The notes beneath the pieces are model-generated. The model worked only from the letters and a program-made list of their open reading frames with translations, did not search any database and was not told where the DNA came from. A program made the translations under genes and the position numbers. From Trichomonas vaginalis G3 (taxonomy: Eukaryota; Parabasalia; Trichomonadida; Trichomonadidae), in NCBI RefSeq assembly GCF_026262505.1, contig NC_067206.1, positions 29,465,896-29,529,895 of the forward strand: DNA of 64,000 nt, read 5' to 3'. Positions 39,779 to 48,895 of this stretch are shown here, piece by piece (position 1 is the first letter of the stretch; each line of letters opens with the position of its first letter).

Positions 39779-40654
39779 ATGTTAGAAAAAAAGTTTGCTG
39801 ACATTGACAAAAAATTTGAGAATGTTTTAAATAAGAACAAGAGGAAGTTAGAAAATGCTCAGATAAAACCTATACATGACAAGTTCTTATTTGCTCAGAA
39901 TGGTATAACAGGTCTAATTGCACCACCTGGGTCGGGTAAGACTTTCACTTATCTTAAAATGGCTGCACAACAACAAGAACTAGATGAGAAGAACCCATTC
40001 TATGAGTTAGTTGTTATTTGTTCGACTTCTGGTCAATTTGACCAAACCGTCAATTCGTTCAAAGATATTATAAAGAAGTCTAAGTTAGTATGTATAAAAG
40101 ACTCTGAGTTGTTAGATTGGATAAAGAAGTACCAAAGAAGAGTTTTGAAGTATAATGCTATAAATGAGTATATAAATTCTAAGTTCAAAGACCCTAATGA
40201 GGAAATGCAGAGAATATTAGAGAAGAAACACTTCAGAAACAAACAGAAAGAGATAGAATACATTTCGAAGAAATTGCAATCTTACGATTGGAAGACTTAC
40301 CCTCACAGATGTCTTCTTATCTTAGATGACTTTGCTTCTCATCCTTTGTTAAAGAATAGAGAACAAGATATGTGTCGAATTCTCAAGAAGCTCAGACACT
40401 TTAACATCTCAGTCGTAATATGTGTACAGACAGCAAAGAGTTTAAGTAAGGATGTAAAGAGAATACTTACTGACATTATACTTTTCCCAGGATTGTCCGA
40501 AGACGATTTCATGGAACTTATGAAAGAGTCCATGGCAGGTAAGTTTGACAGACATGAACTATGGGAGAAGTATAAAGTCATACAAGACCCTCATACTTCT
40601 TTCAGAATTCATATCTACGCAAACAAAGTTCAAATTGTAAAAAGTCAAGCTTGA
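39779..40654 (+). CDS. A32-type genome-packaging ATPase
   Basis: A 291-aa protein from the ATG at 39779. An upstream in-frame ATG (39677) would overlap the divergent gene and is less likely. Walker A is GLIAPPGSGKT (45-55) and Walker B is CLLILDDF (178-185), followed by a conserved VVICVQTAKSL strand (sensor region). This is the FtsK/HerA-superfamily ATPase of the poxvirus A32 kind that pumps DNA into capsids and is a hallmark of Polintons and relatives. It looks whole. Confidence 0.88.
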   Translation: MLEKKFADIDKKFENVLNKNKRKLENAQIKPIHDKFLFAQNGITGLIAPPGSGKTFTYLKMAAQQQELDEKNPFYELVVICSTSGQFDQTVNSFKDIIKKSKLVCIKDSELLDWIKKYQRRVLKYNAINEYINSKFKDPNEEMQRILEKKHFRNKQKEIEYISKKLQSYDWKTYPHRCLLILDDFASHPLLKNREQDMCRILKKLRHFNISVVICVQTAKSLSKDVKRILTDIILFPGLSEDDFMELMKESMAGKFDRHELWEKYKVIQDPHTSFRIHIYANKVQIVKSQA

Positions 40655-40768
40655 AAAATGTAAGTGTTTAGTCTTAGTAAGTAAGTCTGTTGTGGTTCTG
40701 CAGCTTTCGGTTCTTCTGGCTTTGGAAGGCATTCAGGAAGAGGAACGTCAGTCATCCGTTTGTGTCCT

Positions 40769-40951
40769 GTCGGAAGGAAAAATTTTTCCTGTCGGAAGGA
40801 AAATTTTTTCTGAAGTTCGACCAAAAAGTTCTCAATTTTCGAAAATTTGAATGGTTTACGGACGGACAACTGGAAGAGTTCTTCCTGTCGTCGGGAAAAT
40901 TTTTTCCCTTTGTCCGGAAAATTTTTTCCAGTTGTCGGGAAAATATTTTCC
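40769..40951. repeat. Cluster of GGAAAAtTTTTCC palindromes
   Basis: Five or six self-complementary GGAAAATTTTTTCC-type motifs (about 40775, 40798, 40893, 40916 and 40938, plus TTTTCGAAAA at 40836) separated by TGTCGGAAG/TGTCCG spacers. No gene is assigned. The cluster is also kept in D (63755-63960). It could be a replication or packaging site. Confidence 0.6.
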
Positions 40952-41056
40952 TGTCGGATGGAAGGACTCGGAATGCCAGAAGGATTTGACGAGGCAATTT
41001 ACCTTATAGAGCTACCTGAGCCATCTGAAGTCAAGCTTGAAAAATAAAGAGTGCAT

Positions 41057-41701
41057 TTACCCTACTTGTTTGAAGTTGTCAAAATACTCTGTTATTTTTT
41101 CCTTTAACAATGGCAAATCTTCTTTGAAGGTAAAAATTGTACAACCTTTAATATCATAGTGTGTTTGAGGTAACGTATCTTGAACTATTTGTTTCACATC
41201 TTCATTTGGAGTCATTGAAATCGGTAAGTTTTCGCGATAGAACCAATTTCTGTCAGATTTGTAAATCTTAGCAAGGTCGTAAAAGCTTTTGTTGTTTCTT
41301 CTGACTAAATGCAACATAACCATGTCATTGTCTTCCATATCTTCAGTATAAATCATATACTTATAGTTCTTTTCCTTTCCTTTTGGTACCGAACGTGGTA
41401 TTCTTTTCTGAATGCTTTTGTCTTTTGCTTCAAGCTTGTTTTCCATCTCTTTTCTCATTTCTGTATGTAAATCGTCAAGAAGTTTGTAAACATGCCATGC
41501 ATAACGAGGAGAAGCCCACATTGCAACAGCATTTACTAAAAGTCTATGAACATAATATCCTCTTAAATTTATTGGCAAATTTTTACGATTTTCATGTGTT
41601 TTATGCAAGACCGAGAATTCTCGGTCTAGAGAAATTTCACTTAAAAGTTCTTGTGTGCTTTGGTTTCTGAACCAGTCGTCTGTATGTTTGGTATCTGGAG
41701 A
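41057..41701 (-). CDS. KilA-N domain protein with DUF3627-like C-terminus
   Basis: DWFRNQSTQELLSEIS and LPINLRGYYVHRLLVNAVAMWASPRYAWHVYKLLDDL match the KilA-N core, a DNA-binding domain common in large DNA viruses and phages. A charged coil and a C-terminal alpha/beta domain (YKYMIYTEDMEDNDMVMLHLVRRNNK) follow, of the kind paired with KilA-N in poxvirus-like proteins. Start unresolved. Possible regulator or nuclease partner. Confidence 0.7.
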   Translation of the reverse strand, partial: SPDTKHTDDWFRNQSTQELLSEISLDREFSVLHKTHENRKNLPINLRGYYVHRLLVNAVAMWASPRYAWHVYKLLDDLHTEMRKEMENKLEAKDKSIQKRIPRSVPKGKEKNYKYMIYTEDMEDNDMVMLHLVRRNNKSFYDLAKIYKSDRNWFYRENLPISMTPNEDVKQIVQDTLPQTHYDIKGCTIFTFKEDLPLLKEKITEYFDNFKQVG

Positions 41702-41909
41702 AAATAGAACGATATAAGTTTACATTTGTAAGGTTACTTTAGTGTTAGTCATATTTGAATTTTACGGTCAAAAATAAATTTAGGTGAACTAGTGCAAATG
41801 CGCACAACTTTTCACCTCTTTTTTTAACCTCATATGTCCTTACTGAAAAAGTATGTGTTCCATATGTCATTTTACTCAGAATTTTATACAGAATTCGGCA
41901 AAAATAAAA

Positions 41910-41960
41910 TTTAGGGTAGAAGGGTATATCTATCCCGTTTTCTACCCTTTTTTCTACCAT
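41910..41960 (+). repeat. 51-bp inverted repeat, left arm
   Basis: Perfect inverted copy of 42985-43035, flanking the 304-aa gene. It begins TTTAGGGTAGAAGGG and ends TTTTTTCTACCAT. It also has internal hairpin symmetry (GGGTAGAA/TTCTACCC). It lies 6 bp from the 304-aa stop codon. Confidence 0.85.
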
Positions 41961-41966
41961 AAAGTT

Positions 41967-42881
41967 TTATAAGCGTTTTACATGGTAAACATTGTGAATT
42001 CGTGAAATTCTAAACAATTTTGTGGCTTCGATTTCCTCTGTCAGTATGTCAAAAGTTTTCACAATATTGAATGTATCTTTATATTTCTTCTTGACATCTG
42101 AAAGAAGGAAATCGTCAGCTGTTGGATAGTTTTTGTTTAGAAATGCCAATATGTTCATTTTGTTTTCTGCTGGTTTCTCTATCTCTTTCTTTAAGTCAGC
42201 ATAGTCGTTTCGCATACGTTCTATCTCTTTGACAGAATAGTTATATTTCCTTATTGCTGCTTTACATTTAGAACATTGTGGGTTCATTTTAGCATTGTAC
42301 ATTGAAATTTGTCCTGCAAGAACAACTAAAGCGTCAATGGTCCTCTTAAATTCAAAACATGCAGGTCTAATTTGTTCGTTCCATACCTTATTTCTTTTGT
42401 CTTTATTTCTTATTTCCCAAACACATTTAGCTACTAACGTAACAAAATTGTCATATGTTTTGAATTCTTCAGATTTGTATAAGTCAGATATGTTCTTATA
42501 TACCATATTGCAGTCTTTGTCCATGACTTTGTGGTTGCAATGAATTCCAAGGAACTCATAGTTAACTTTACGTATGAACTTCTTAATTTCAACTGAGTCG
42601 GTTGGTCTGACTTCAATTTCTTCAAATTCTGGAATAGTAAGCTTTTGTTGTTGTATTTCAGGAAGTTTAGGTAGATGGTCAATAATATCCTGCATTTCAT
42701 AAAGATATTGTTCATTTGTTTCATCTTTTGCAGTGCAATCTAAATCTCCTTGGAGAAGTTCTTGCTTTATCTTCTGGATTGTTGTTTCGAAATCAAACGA
42801 ATCTGGAATAGTTTTTGACGTATCTACTAACATTGAAGTTGGGTTCATAACTAAAGAGTTTGGTAAAGTTGATGCTAACAT
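41967..42881 (-). CDS. 304-aa protein in an inverted-repeat cassette, unknown
   Basis: Intact 304-codon frame. The N-terminal 90 residues are acidic and flexible. Residues 95-200 form a compact helical part (VEIKKFIRKVNYEFLGIHCNH, DNFVTLVAKCVWEIRNKD). CSKC sits at about residue 204, followed by a coiled coil and a helical C-terminus. The CxxC, with CNH earlier, could form a metal site. Flanked on both sides by perfect 51-bp inverted repeats; the same cassette is present, decayed, in D (61669-62806). It could be the protein of a small transposon or a captured gene; no transposase motif is evident. Confidence 0.6.
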   Translation of the reverse strand: MLASTLPNSLVMNPTSMLVDTSKTIPDSFDFETTIQKIKQELLQGDLDCTAKDETNEQYLYEMQDIIDHLPKLPEIQQQKLTIPEFEEIEVRPTDSVEIKKFIRKVNYEFLGIHCNHKVMDKDCNMVYKNISDLYKSEEFKTYDNFVTLVAKCVWEIRNKDKRNKVWNEQIRPACFEFKRTIDALVVLAGQISMYNAKMNPQCSKCKAAIRKYNYSVKEIERMRNDYADLKKEIEKPAENKMNILAFLNKNYPTADDFLLSDVKKKYKDTFNIVKTFDILTEEIEATKLFRISRIHNVYHVKRL

Positions 42882-42984
42882 GTTCTTACAATAAAAATAA
42901 AAAATATTTTTTAAAAAAACTAACTTTATTTTTTATTTTTTTGTGAAAGTGTCAAAAATAAATTGTTTTCATGAGTTTTCTACG

Positions 42985-43035
42985 ATGGTAGAAAAAAGGG
43001 TAGAAAACGGGATAGATATACCCTTCTACCCTAAA
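42985..43035 (-). repeat. 51-bp inverted repeat, right arm
   Basis: Exact reverse complement of 41910-41960. It lies 104 bp upstream of the 304-aa start and 8 bp from the end of the next gene. Confidence 0.85.
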
Positions 43036-43043
43036 AGTATTTT

Positions 43044-43904
43044 TCAATACTTTTTCAGCACTTTTCCGTAGTTATATATGAAAGACAATTCGAGATAAAA
43101 GTCATAGTACAATGGAATAATATATTGCACACCATTTGTTGTGAACCAAACTTGAAAGTCAGAGAAACTGTTACTAGATGGTTCGTAGAATTTGGAAGCA
43201 AAGTCATAAAAGTCCTTACCAATACATAGAAAACTATTGTTGCTTGAACTGAAACTTGCATGACACATAACATTTTGAGGGTCAAATACGTTTCTATAAA
43301 CTGTCAAATCTGCTGGTGGAAGTATAAATTTAAATGGACCATCTGGTGGTAATGGTTCGTTCTGGTTTAGTAACCGAAGAAATTGTGCCCAAGAACGTTT
43401 GTCTACTTCCCAAAATAAAAACTCTGTATCTCTTGGAGGGTTAATTTCAATCTTTTGAAATGAAACGGTGGAGTTCATCTTGTCATATTCTAGTTTCAGA
43501 TAGTATGTTCCATTTAGTAAAGAGTCGTATTTTTCTTGAAATTCCCAATAATATTTGTTCATTTGAGTTTGAAAGTCATTTAGAGTTTTCTCAAGACTTT
43601 CGTCTGAACGAATTGTAAAGATTCTCATTTCGTCAAATTTGTCTATTAGACCATCATGACCTTCATACTGCCCATGAAAATATACTGCGAACATAAATGC
43701 GTTAGTTCTATTTGAAAACAAAACTCTTCTAAATCCTATTGCCTTTGCATCTGAAGGACTTTGAAGCCAACGAATTGGATAGTCAAACCTGTATGCTCGG
43801 GATGAAATTTCTTCATCTGAAATAGTCCTACCAGCATTTGTAAAGATATAGTCTAACGGTTTTGTATCTGCTACTTTTGTTCTTTGTTTTTCAACCTGAA
43901 GCAT
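43044..43904 (-). CDS. Polinton fibre-neighbour paralogue (MLQVEKQ type)
   Basis: Intact 286-aa protein, a diverged paralogue of the MLPIEKE proteins: RFDYPIRWLQSPSDAKAIGFRR, HASFSSSNNSFLCIGKDFYD, SDFQVWFTTNG and DFYLELSFIYNY are shared. About 40% identical by eye. One of each type per element suggests two related structural subunits, for example in a heteromeric vertex complex; this is inference. Confidence 0.65.
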   Translation of the reverse strand: MLQVEKQRTKVADTKPLDYIFTNAGRTISDEEISSRAYRFDYPIRWLQSPSDAKAIGFRRVLFSNRTNAFMFAVYFHGQYEGHDGLIDKFDEMRIFTIRSDESLEKTLNDFQTQMNKYYWEFQEKYDSLLNGTYYLKLEYDKMNSTVSFQKIEINPPRDTEFLFWEVDKRSWAQFLRLLNQNEPLPPDGPFKFILPPADLTVYRNVFDPQNVMCHASFSSSNNSFLCIGKDFYDFASKFYEPSSNSFSDFQVWFTTNGVQYIIPLYYDFYLELSFIYNYGKVLKKY

Positions 43905-43929
43905 TTAATATATGTAAAAATATATTGTT

Positions 43930-44364
43930 TTAAAATGGTATGCCATATAGCTTCTTGAATTTGTTAAGAAGTATTTGAACGTATTTTCCATCTGTATCTC
44001 TAGTGTTTACATAAGCATAGCCCGCCTTAGTAAAATATACTTGTAATTTCCTATGGTTTACGCCGGTATAAAAGTAGAAAGAGTCTTGTTCTTCGCTATA
44101 GTAGTAAAACTCAAACGTATGCTTGCCATAGTCTGTAATTTCAATTGTTTCATCTTCTAGTTCGTCGACAAATTCGAATACAATATCTCCAAATTTGCCT
44201 TTGTTCTTATTGTTTTCAGAACGAGTGACCCAACGTAAGTTTTCAAGTCTATTGTCGTTTCTTATATGGTTTATATGGTCTACAAAAGGTAAATTGTTAG
44301 GATTCAGTATAAAATGAGTTGCAATGACAACATGTTTAAGATAGTGTTTTCCACCCATCTTCAT
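43930..44364 (-). CDS. HNH endonuclease (HNH_3, homing type)
   Basis: A 144-aa frame with the HNH core HVVIATHFILNPNNLPFVDHINHIRNDNRLENLRWVT (given in parts: VDHINHIRNDNRLENLRWVT is the diagnostic block, residues 27-47), then SENNKNKG. The C-terminus has repeated Tyr-rich strands. Just upstream (to 44501), an ATG-led NUMOD4-like stretch (DRWETCLLDEKYEIHCC) suggests a typical NUMOD4-HNH homing nuclease. Such genes spread by cutting DNA that lacks them. Confidence 0.75.
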   Translation of the reverse strand: MKMGGKHYLKHVVIATHFILNPNNLPFVDHINHIRNDNRLENLRWVTRSENNKNKGKFGDIVFEFVDELEDETIEITDYGKHTFEFYYYSEEQDSFYFYTGVNHRKLQVYFTKAGYAYVNTRDTDGKYVQILLNKFKKLYGIPF

Positions 44365-44542
44365 AATAGCATATCCGTCATTTCGCTTAAAACTCTTTTT
44401 GTCTTTTTGTTTCTGACTTCAAATGACTCACAACAGTGAATTTCATATTTCTCATCTAACAAACAAGTTTCCCAACGGTCTTCTCCAACAAACTCAGCGT
44501 ACATTTCAAATAAAAAATGTCACTTTTTTAAAAATAAATTTT

Positions 44543-46694
44543 TTACTTCATGCAATGTTTTATTTTTGTGCCGTCTTCAAGTATGCCCCAATATTTCCTT
44601 TTCGATATTACATGAACTTCGGAAAATACCTTATCTAGCTTAAAACAGCCCATCTTTTCACCGACCATACCCATTTCAATGAGTTTGTTGTATCTTTCTT
44701 CGTTCGTCATGAGTGCGTCAATGTTCTCATAGTAAACCTTAACTTTCGATTTGACTTCGGAGAAGAATTTGTTGTAGTTGTCAAGGACTGCTTTTGCGAA
44801 CTGAGGGTAAGACCAATGTTCGACAATAGGTTTTAATGTGGTTACTAAGCCACTTTGACCTTGAGTGAATTCGTACTTCAAAACAAAAGGAGAAAACCTT
44901 TCAACAAAGTTGTCGACCTTCTCATAATGTTTACTCTTCATCTCTTGAGGTTTCTTAATGGAATATCCCCATGTCGAATTCATAAGCAATTTGAGTGTCA
45001 TTGCAAGTTTGGGGTTTGAAGCTTTCCTAATATCATACAGTTGTTGTATGACTTTTCCAACTGTATAGTTCCTTCCCGGGAACTCACCATCTTCGTTTGG
45101 AATTCCAGTCGGAATATATTGGACAAACCTCATGTACGCAGGGTTAAGGTCGACATAGTATATCTTTTCGTTTGAGTCGAACTTGTCGCAACCAATTGGT
45201 CCAGTTTGTGGAAATTCAAGTGAGTCTCTTATCTTCTGAGAAACTTCTCCTGTTATCTCATAAACATCGTCGAAGCAACCTGTTTCATATAAAACCTTCT
45301 GACCTAACTCAGATGCTCTCCAATACAATTTGACGTCAATTGGATGTCTCAATGGAAGTTTGTTTATAGCATCTTGAAGTTCTTGCAACCTCATTGGAAG
45401 TTCTTCTGGTTCAGGTTGGTATCCGAACAAACCAACTCCTTGTGGAACTGTGTACTTCTTTTGTACTAGAACTTTGTCTGGAACAACTTTTGGTCTTGCT
45501 AACAATGAAAAGTTTGTTTCGTCTTTTGGTACAAAAGTTTCTGTCAGCTTGTCATCTGGAATTGGTTCCAACAAACCTTTCTCGAAAAGAATGTTTACAG
45601 CTCTGACAATGTTGCACTTACTTTTACCAAAGAATGGGTTTGTAAGACTTTCGTTCAACATGAAGTGGTTGTGGACAATTACAATCTTCAACCATGGTAA
45701 GTCTTTGTCAACAACATAGTCGTCATGTGAAGAACCTTTAGCTGTAGGTATGTTGACTCGGATATTGACATTTGCCAACGGTGCAATTTTTGCCAATTGA
45801 CCTCTGAGAATGTACCTTGTCTTCACACATGACTCAAGATACTTCATCTTCTCATCTGTAACAAGACCAGAGTTCCTGAGACATGTAAGAATGCAAGGTT
45901 CGTTGACAATTGTTTCAATTGAATTGTAAATCCCATACCTTGTCAAGTCAATGTCAGACTTATTTATGAACGGGAAGTATCCGCATGTTGTCTGACTGCT
46001 TGAGGGTTAGGTTGGTACCATTCGAACTTGACACTTGCAATTCCTTCAATTGCATTCAAAATGTCTGAGTTGGAGTCAACCATTTGTTCTCTCTTTGTAG
46101 TCTTGAAAGCGTCAAGAAGTTTTGCGGCTGTTTGTTCATTGCCATGTGCATAGTAAATGTGACCATCCAAATCTGTTATGGTCAATCTGAGATTGTGTCC
46201 TTTCTTATTTCCGTCTTGAATTGCAGCAAGTACACCCATGAAGCCTTCTTTGTTCTTTCCTTCGTCAAAGTTTACTGTAAAGGTTCGACCGGATGTAATT
46301 TGACTTCTAACTTCACGATACTTTTCATATGCATATCTTGTTCTTTCCATGGGAGCATGTGCGTCTTCACCTTTTCCTTTTTTCCTTCTCAAAGGATGCA
46401 ATTGTTCGTCATGTTTCCAGTAGAATCTGGCAAAGCCGTCGTGTCCTTCAACTTGAGGTTCACTAACATCGAAAGGCATGTCCATAAGACGTTCTTCTTC
46501 TAACCTCTCTAGTCTGTTTGGATAATTGCACGTGCTGTTTCCAAATCCATTTCGTAGCGAAGACCAGACAATTTGTCATAGACTTTTATGGGTCTTCCCT
46601 TCCTATATTTAAAATTCTTCGAAACTCTCCAACCATATCTTTGTAACTCTGCTTTTATTCTAGCAGATTTTCTATCCATTCTATATGGGGGCAT
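44543..46694 (-). pseudogene. Protein-primed-type DNA polymerase B of Polinton
   Basis: The region carries a family B polymerase: N-terminal part from 46694 (MPPYRMDRKSARIKAEL), then palm motifs in the last third: motif A YYVDLNPAYM, motif B KLLMNSTWGYSIKK, motif C region YYENIDALMTNE, and KRKYWGI (KxY type). PolB is the replicative enzyme of Polintons and is thought to start on a terminal protein. The order and size fit the family; about two breaks. Confidence 0.85.
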
Positions 46695-46728
46695 TTTTAT
46701 AAAAATAAAAAAATATTTTTTTTTCTCT

Positions 46729-47313
46729 TTACTTTACATAACCGCCTGCTGCCATAAGTCTTTGACGCCAACCCATACCAGCTAATGAAGGTTGACTTGG
46801 TTTAGTTTGGAAACTAAACTTTGGTTTTGGTTTATCTTCAGTTTTTGGTTTTTCTTCTTCTATCGGTTTTTCGTCACTTTTCGGTTCCTCTGACTTTACT
46901 TCACTTGCAGGAACAGTTGTGTCGTCAACATCTTCATAAATATTATATGCCATTTGTTTTTGTTTTCCTTTCAACTTTTTGTGTTTGTTGTAAAGTTTAG
47001 AATATTTCGACTCTAAGTCAATGAGATGTTCTATAATGAACTGTTGGTCAGTGAAGTATACTTTCCCATCTGTTGTCTCGAAAGCTCCTTCAGACTTCAA
47101 TATTTTATTTGTGAGAGTCTGTTTCTTTTTTGAGAGACTAGCCGTTCCATTTCTATGAAAAGTGACTTTATAGTTAGGGTTTGTATTTCCAGACCTGGCA
47201 CTTTCTATTATTGAATTTTTCTCTTCATCTGTAAGTTCTTTGACAGGTTTTGACAATGGTTCTGAACTTTTTGTTTGTGGTGTCAAATCTACCGTTTCAA
47301 CTTCTTCGGTCAT
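46729..47313 (-). CDS. Polinton 194-aa acidic protein
   Basis: Intact copy of 27873-28457, about 93% identical by eye, including the MGWRQRLMAAGGYVK tail and the Pro/Glu/Lys-rich linker. It sits 34 bp downstream of the PolB start on the same strand orientation as in B. Confidence 0.65.
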   Translation of the reverse strand: MTEEVETVDLTPQTKSSEPLSKPVKELTDEEKNSIIESARSGNTNPNYKVTFHRNGTASLSKKKQTLTNKILKSEGAFETTDGKVYFTDQQFIIEHLIDLESKYSKLYNKHKKLKGKQKQMAYNIYEDVDDTTVPASEVKSEEPKSDEKPIEEEKPKTEDKPKPKFSFQTKPSQPSLAGMGWRQRLMAAGGYVK

Positions 47314-47332
47314 TTCATCTCAGTAAAAAATT

Positions 47333-47497
47333 TTAATTTGGTTTGTTTTCAACTGGTTGTTGTTGTGGAGGTGGGATGATTCCTTTAATAATATCATTCA
47401 GTTTCACATGCTGAGCCTGACTATATGGTATCGGTTTAAATGCTGGAAGCCGACAAATCCATCTTGAACTCATTTGTCTCAATGCTGCATTGTTCAT
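47333..47497 (-). CDS. Small 54-aa RWICRLPA protein
   Basis: A 54-codon frame: MNNAALRQMSSRWICRLPA, then a Gln/Pro-rich C-terminus ending QPVENKPN. The start follows the TTTTTTATTGAGATGAA motif shared with the 194-aa gene. The N-terminal block is kept in A and B, while the middle has been replaced by unrelated sequence. Function unknown. Confidence 0.5.
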   Translation of the reverse strand: MNNAALRQMSSRWICRLPAFKPIPYSQAQHVKLNDIIKGIIPPPQQQPVENKPN

Positions 47498-47516
47498 TTC
47501 ATCTCAATAAAAAACC

Positions 47517-47918
47517 TTACATTTCCCAAGTTTGAGGTGGTTGCGGTTGGTTATTGCTTACCCATTGTTGTGCATGGTTATATCCTCTGTTAAAGAATCT
47601 TTCACCTTGGTCCATATAGTGTCCTGCTTGGTTATAGTAGTTATTTGCTTTGTTATAATAGTTTCCTGCTTGTCTTCCTACATTGTCCATCCATCCTTGA
47701 ACTTTTCCTCTTGTTTCAGGATTTGGAATAAGATTTGTTGCATCTCGTGCTACATCCCAACCTTTCTGTACAGTTTGTATAATAGGTTGTGCTTTCTCTT
47801 TAAGTATACCTAATGTACTCAAAATCTTCCTTCCAACTCCAAATACACCTCTGGCTATTGTTCCCACTGCGGGTAAAAATCTAGATGCGACTCCTGCTAA
47901 TGCGCCAAATAAACCCAT
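47517..47918 (-). CDS. Polinton small amphipathic MGLFG protein
   Basis: Intact 133-aa copy; see 27279-27680. Differs from B at only a few residues. Confidence 0.65.
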   Translation of the reverse strand: MGLFGALAGVASRFLPAVGTIARGVFGVGRKILSTLGILKEKAQPIIQTVQKGWDVARDATNLIPNPETRGKVQGWMDNVGRQAGNYYNKANNYYNQAGHYMDQGERFFNRGYNHAQQWVSNNQPQPPQTWEM

Positions 47919-47935
47919 TTCTTATGGGTTAAAAA
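47919..47935. promoter_or_regulatory. 17-bp divergent spacer, MGLFG gene / integrase
   Basis: TTCTTATGGGTTAAAAA, identical to 1051-1067. Confidence 0.5.
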
Positions 47936-48895
47936 ATGACGAATCCAAACAAGGACCCCTATGTTTCTAAGGCAACAAAGAAAGCACTCATGATAAAAAT
48001 CTTTAGTTCAACACCAAATGCTTGGTTTATGGATATCTTGGAAAACATTCCGAGGTATAGAGAAGATGGACCACCATACTGGTTAATATTTGTTGGTCAA
48101 AACACAAGATACTGTGAAGCCATACCATTATGGTCCAAAAATATTTTAGATGTGAAAACTGCTTTGACAATATTCGTTGACAAATACCATCCAACAAAAC
48201 TGACATCTGACTGTGAAAGTTCTTTCAAATCAGATGATGTAAAAAACTATCTGCGTTCAAAAAATGTAAACCAATATTTCATTGTCGACCAAAACCATTC
48301 TGCTCTTGGTGTCATTGACGGATGTATAAAAATGTTAAGAGACTTAAACCAACCACAAGGTGGTGAAGCAAATGAAATGTCATATGACGACAAGTATAGA
48401 CACTTCTCCATGGCAAAGATGAGACAAGTTTTAAATATTTACAATAACCGTAAACAAAAAGGTTTGGGAAACCACTCCCCCGAAGAAATGAAAAACAACC
48501 CTGACTTAGAGAAAGACTATATATTTAATAATTTAGTCAAAAGAGACAAACAAGAAAGAATGCCGGGCTTCAAACTTCAGAAAGGAGACAAAGTAAAAAT
48601 AGAAATACCTAAACGCGACCCATATGAAAATACTATTGACTATGACAACAATGGGAACCCGACAGGTACTCACATTCGTGTTCGTAAAAATAGAAGAAAG
48701 TATACAAGAGAATATTATGAAGTTTTAGGCAAACATGGCAAAATGTACACACTGCAAGCAGAAGATAAAACTACTATTGTCAGACCTCGTTTCAAACTTG
48801 TCAAAGTTCAAGGTGGTATACTTTCAAAGACAGTTCCTAACAAATATAAGACAACTCCTGACGAATATGCTAAAGAAGTTGAAAATGACGACTAA
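47936..48895 (+). CDS. Polinton integrase (rve/DDE type)
   Basis: Intact 319-aa frame with catalytic-core blocks AWFMDIL, PYWLIFVGQNTRYCEAIPL, LTSDCESSFKSDD and the following helix, then HFSMAKMRQVLNIYNNRKQKG and a basic strand-rich C-terminus. It ends 4 bp into the convergent fibre gene. Expected product: 5-6 bp target duplications. Confidence 0.88.
   Translation: MTNPNKDPYVSKATKKALMIKIFSSTPNAWFMDILENIPRYREDGPPYWLIFVGQNTRYCEAIPLWSKNILDVKTALTIFVDKYHPTKLTSDCESSFKSDDVKNYLRSKNVNQYFIVDQNHSALGVIDGCIKMLRDLNQPQGGEANEMSYDDKYRHFSMAKMRQVLNIYNNRKQKGLGNHSPEEMKNNPDLEKDYIFNNLVKRDKQERMPGFKLQKGDKVKIEIPKRDPYENTIDYDNNGNPTGTHIRVRKNRRKYTREYYEVLGKHGKMYTLQAEDKTTIVRPRFKLVKVQGGILSKTVPNKYKTTPDEYAKEVENDD

Noticed and set aside
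40690-41047. Several overlapping frames in the GGAAAATTTTTTCC cluster
   Set aside because: Open on both strands in several phases because of the palindromic repeats; low-complexity products.
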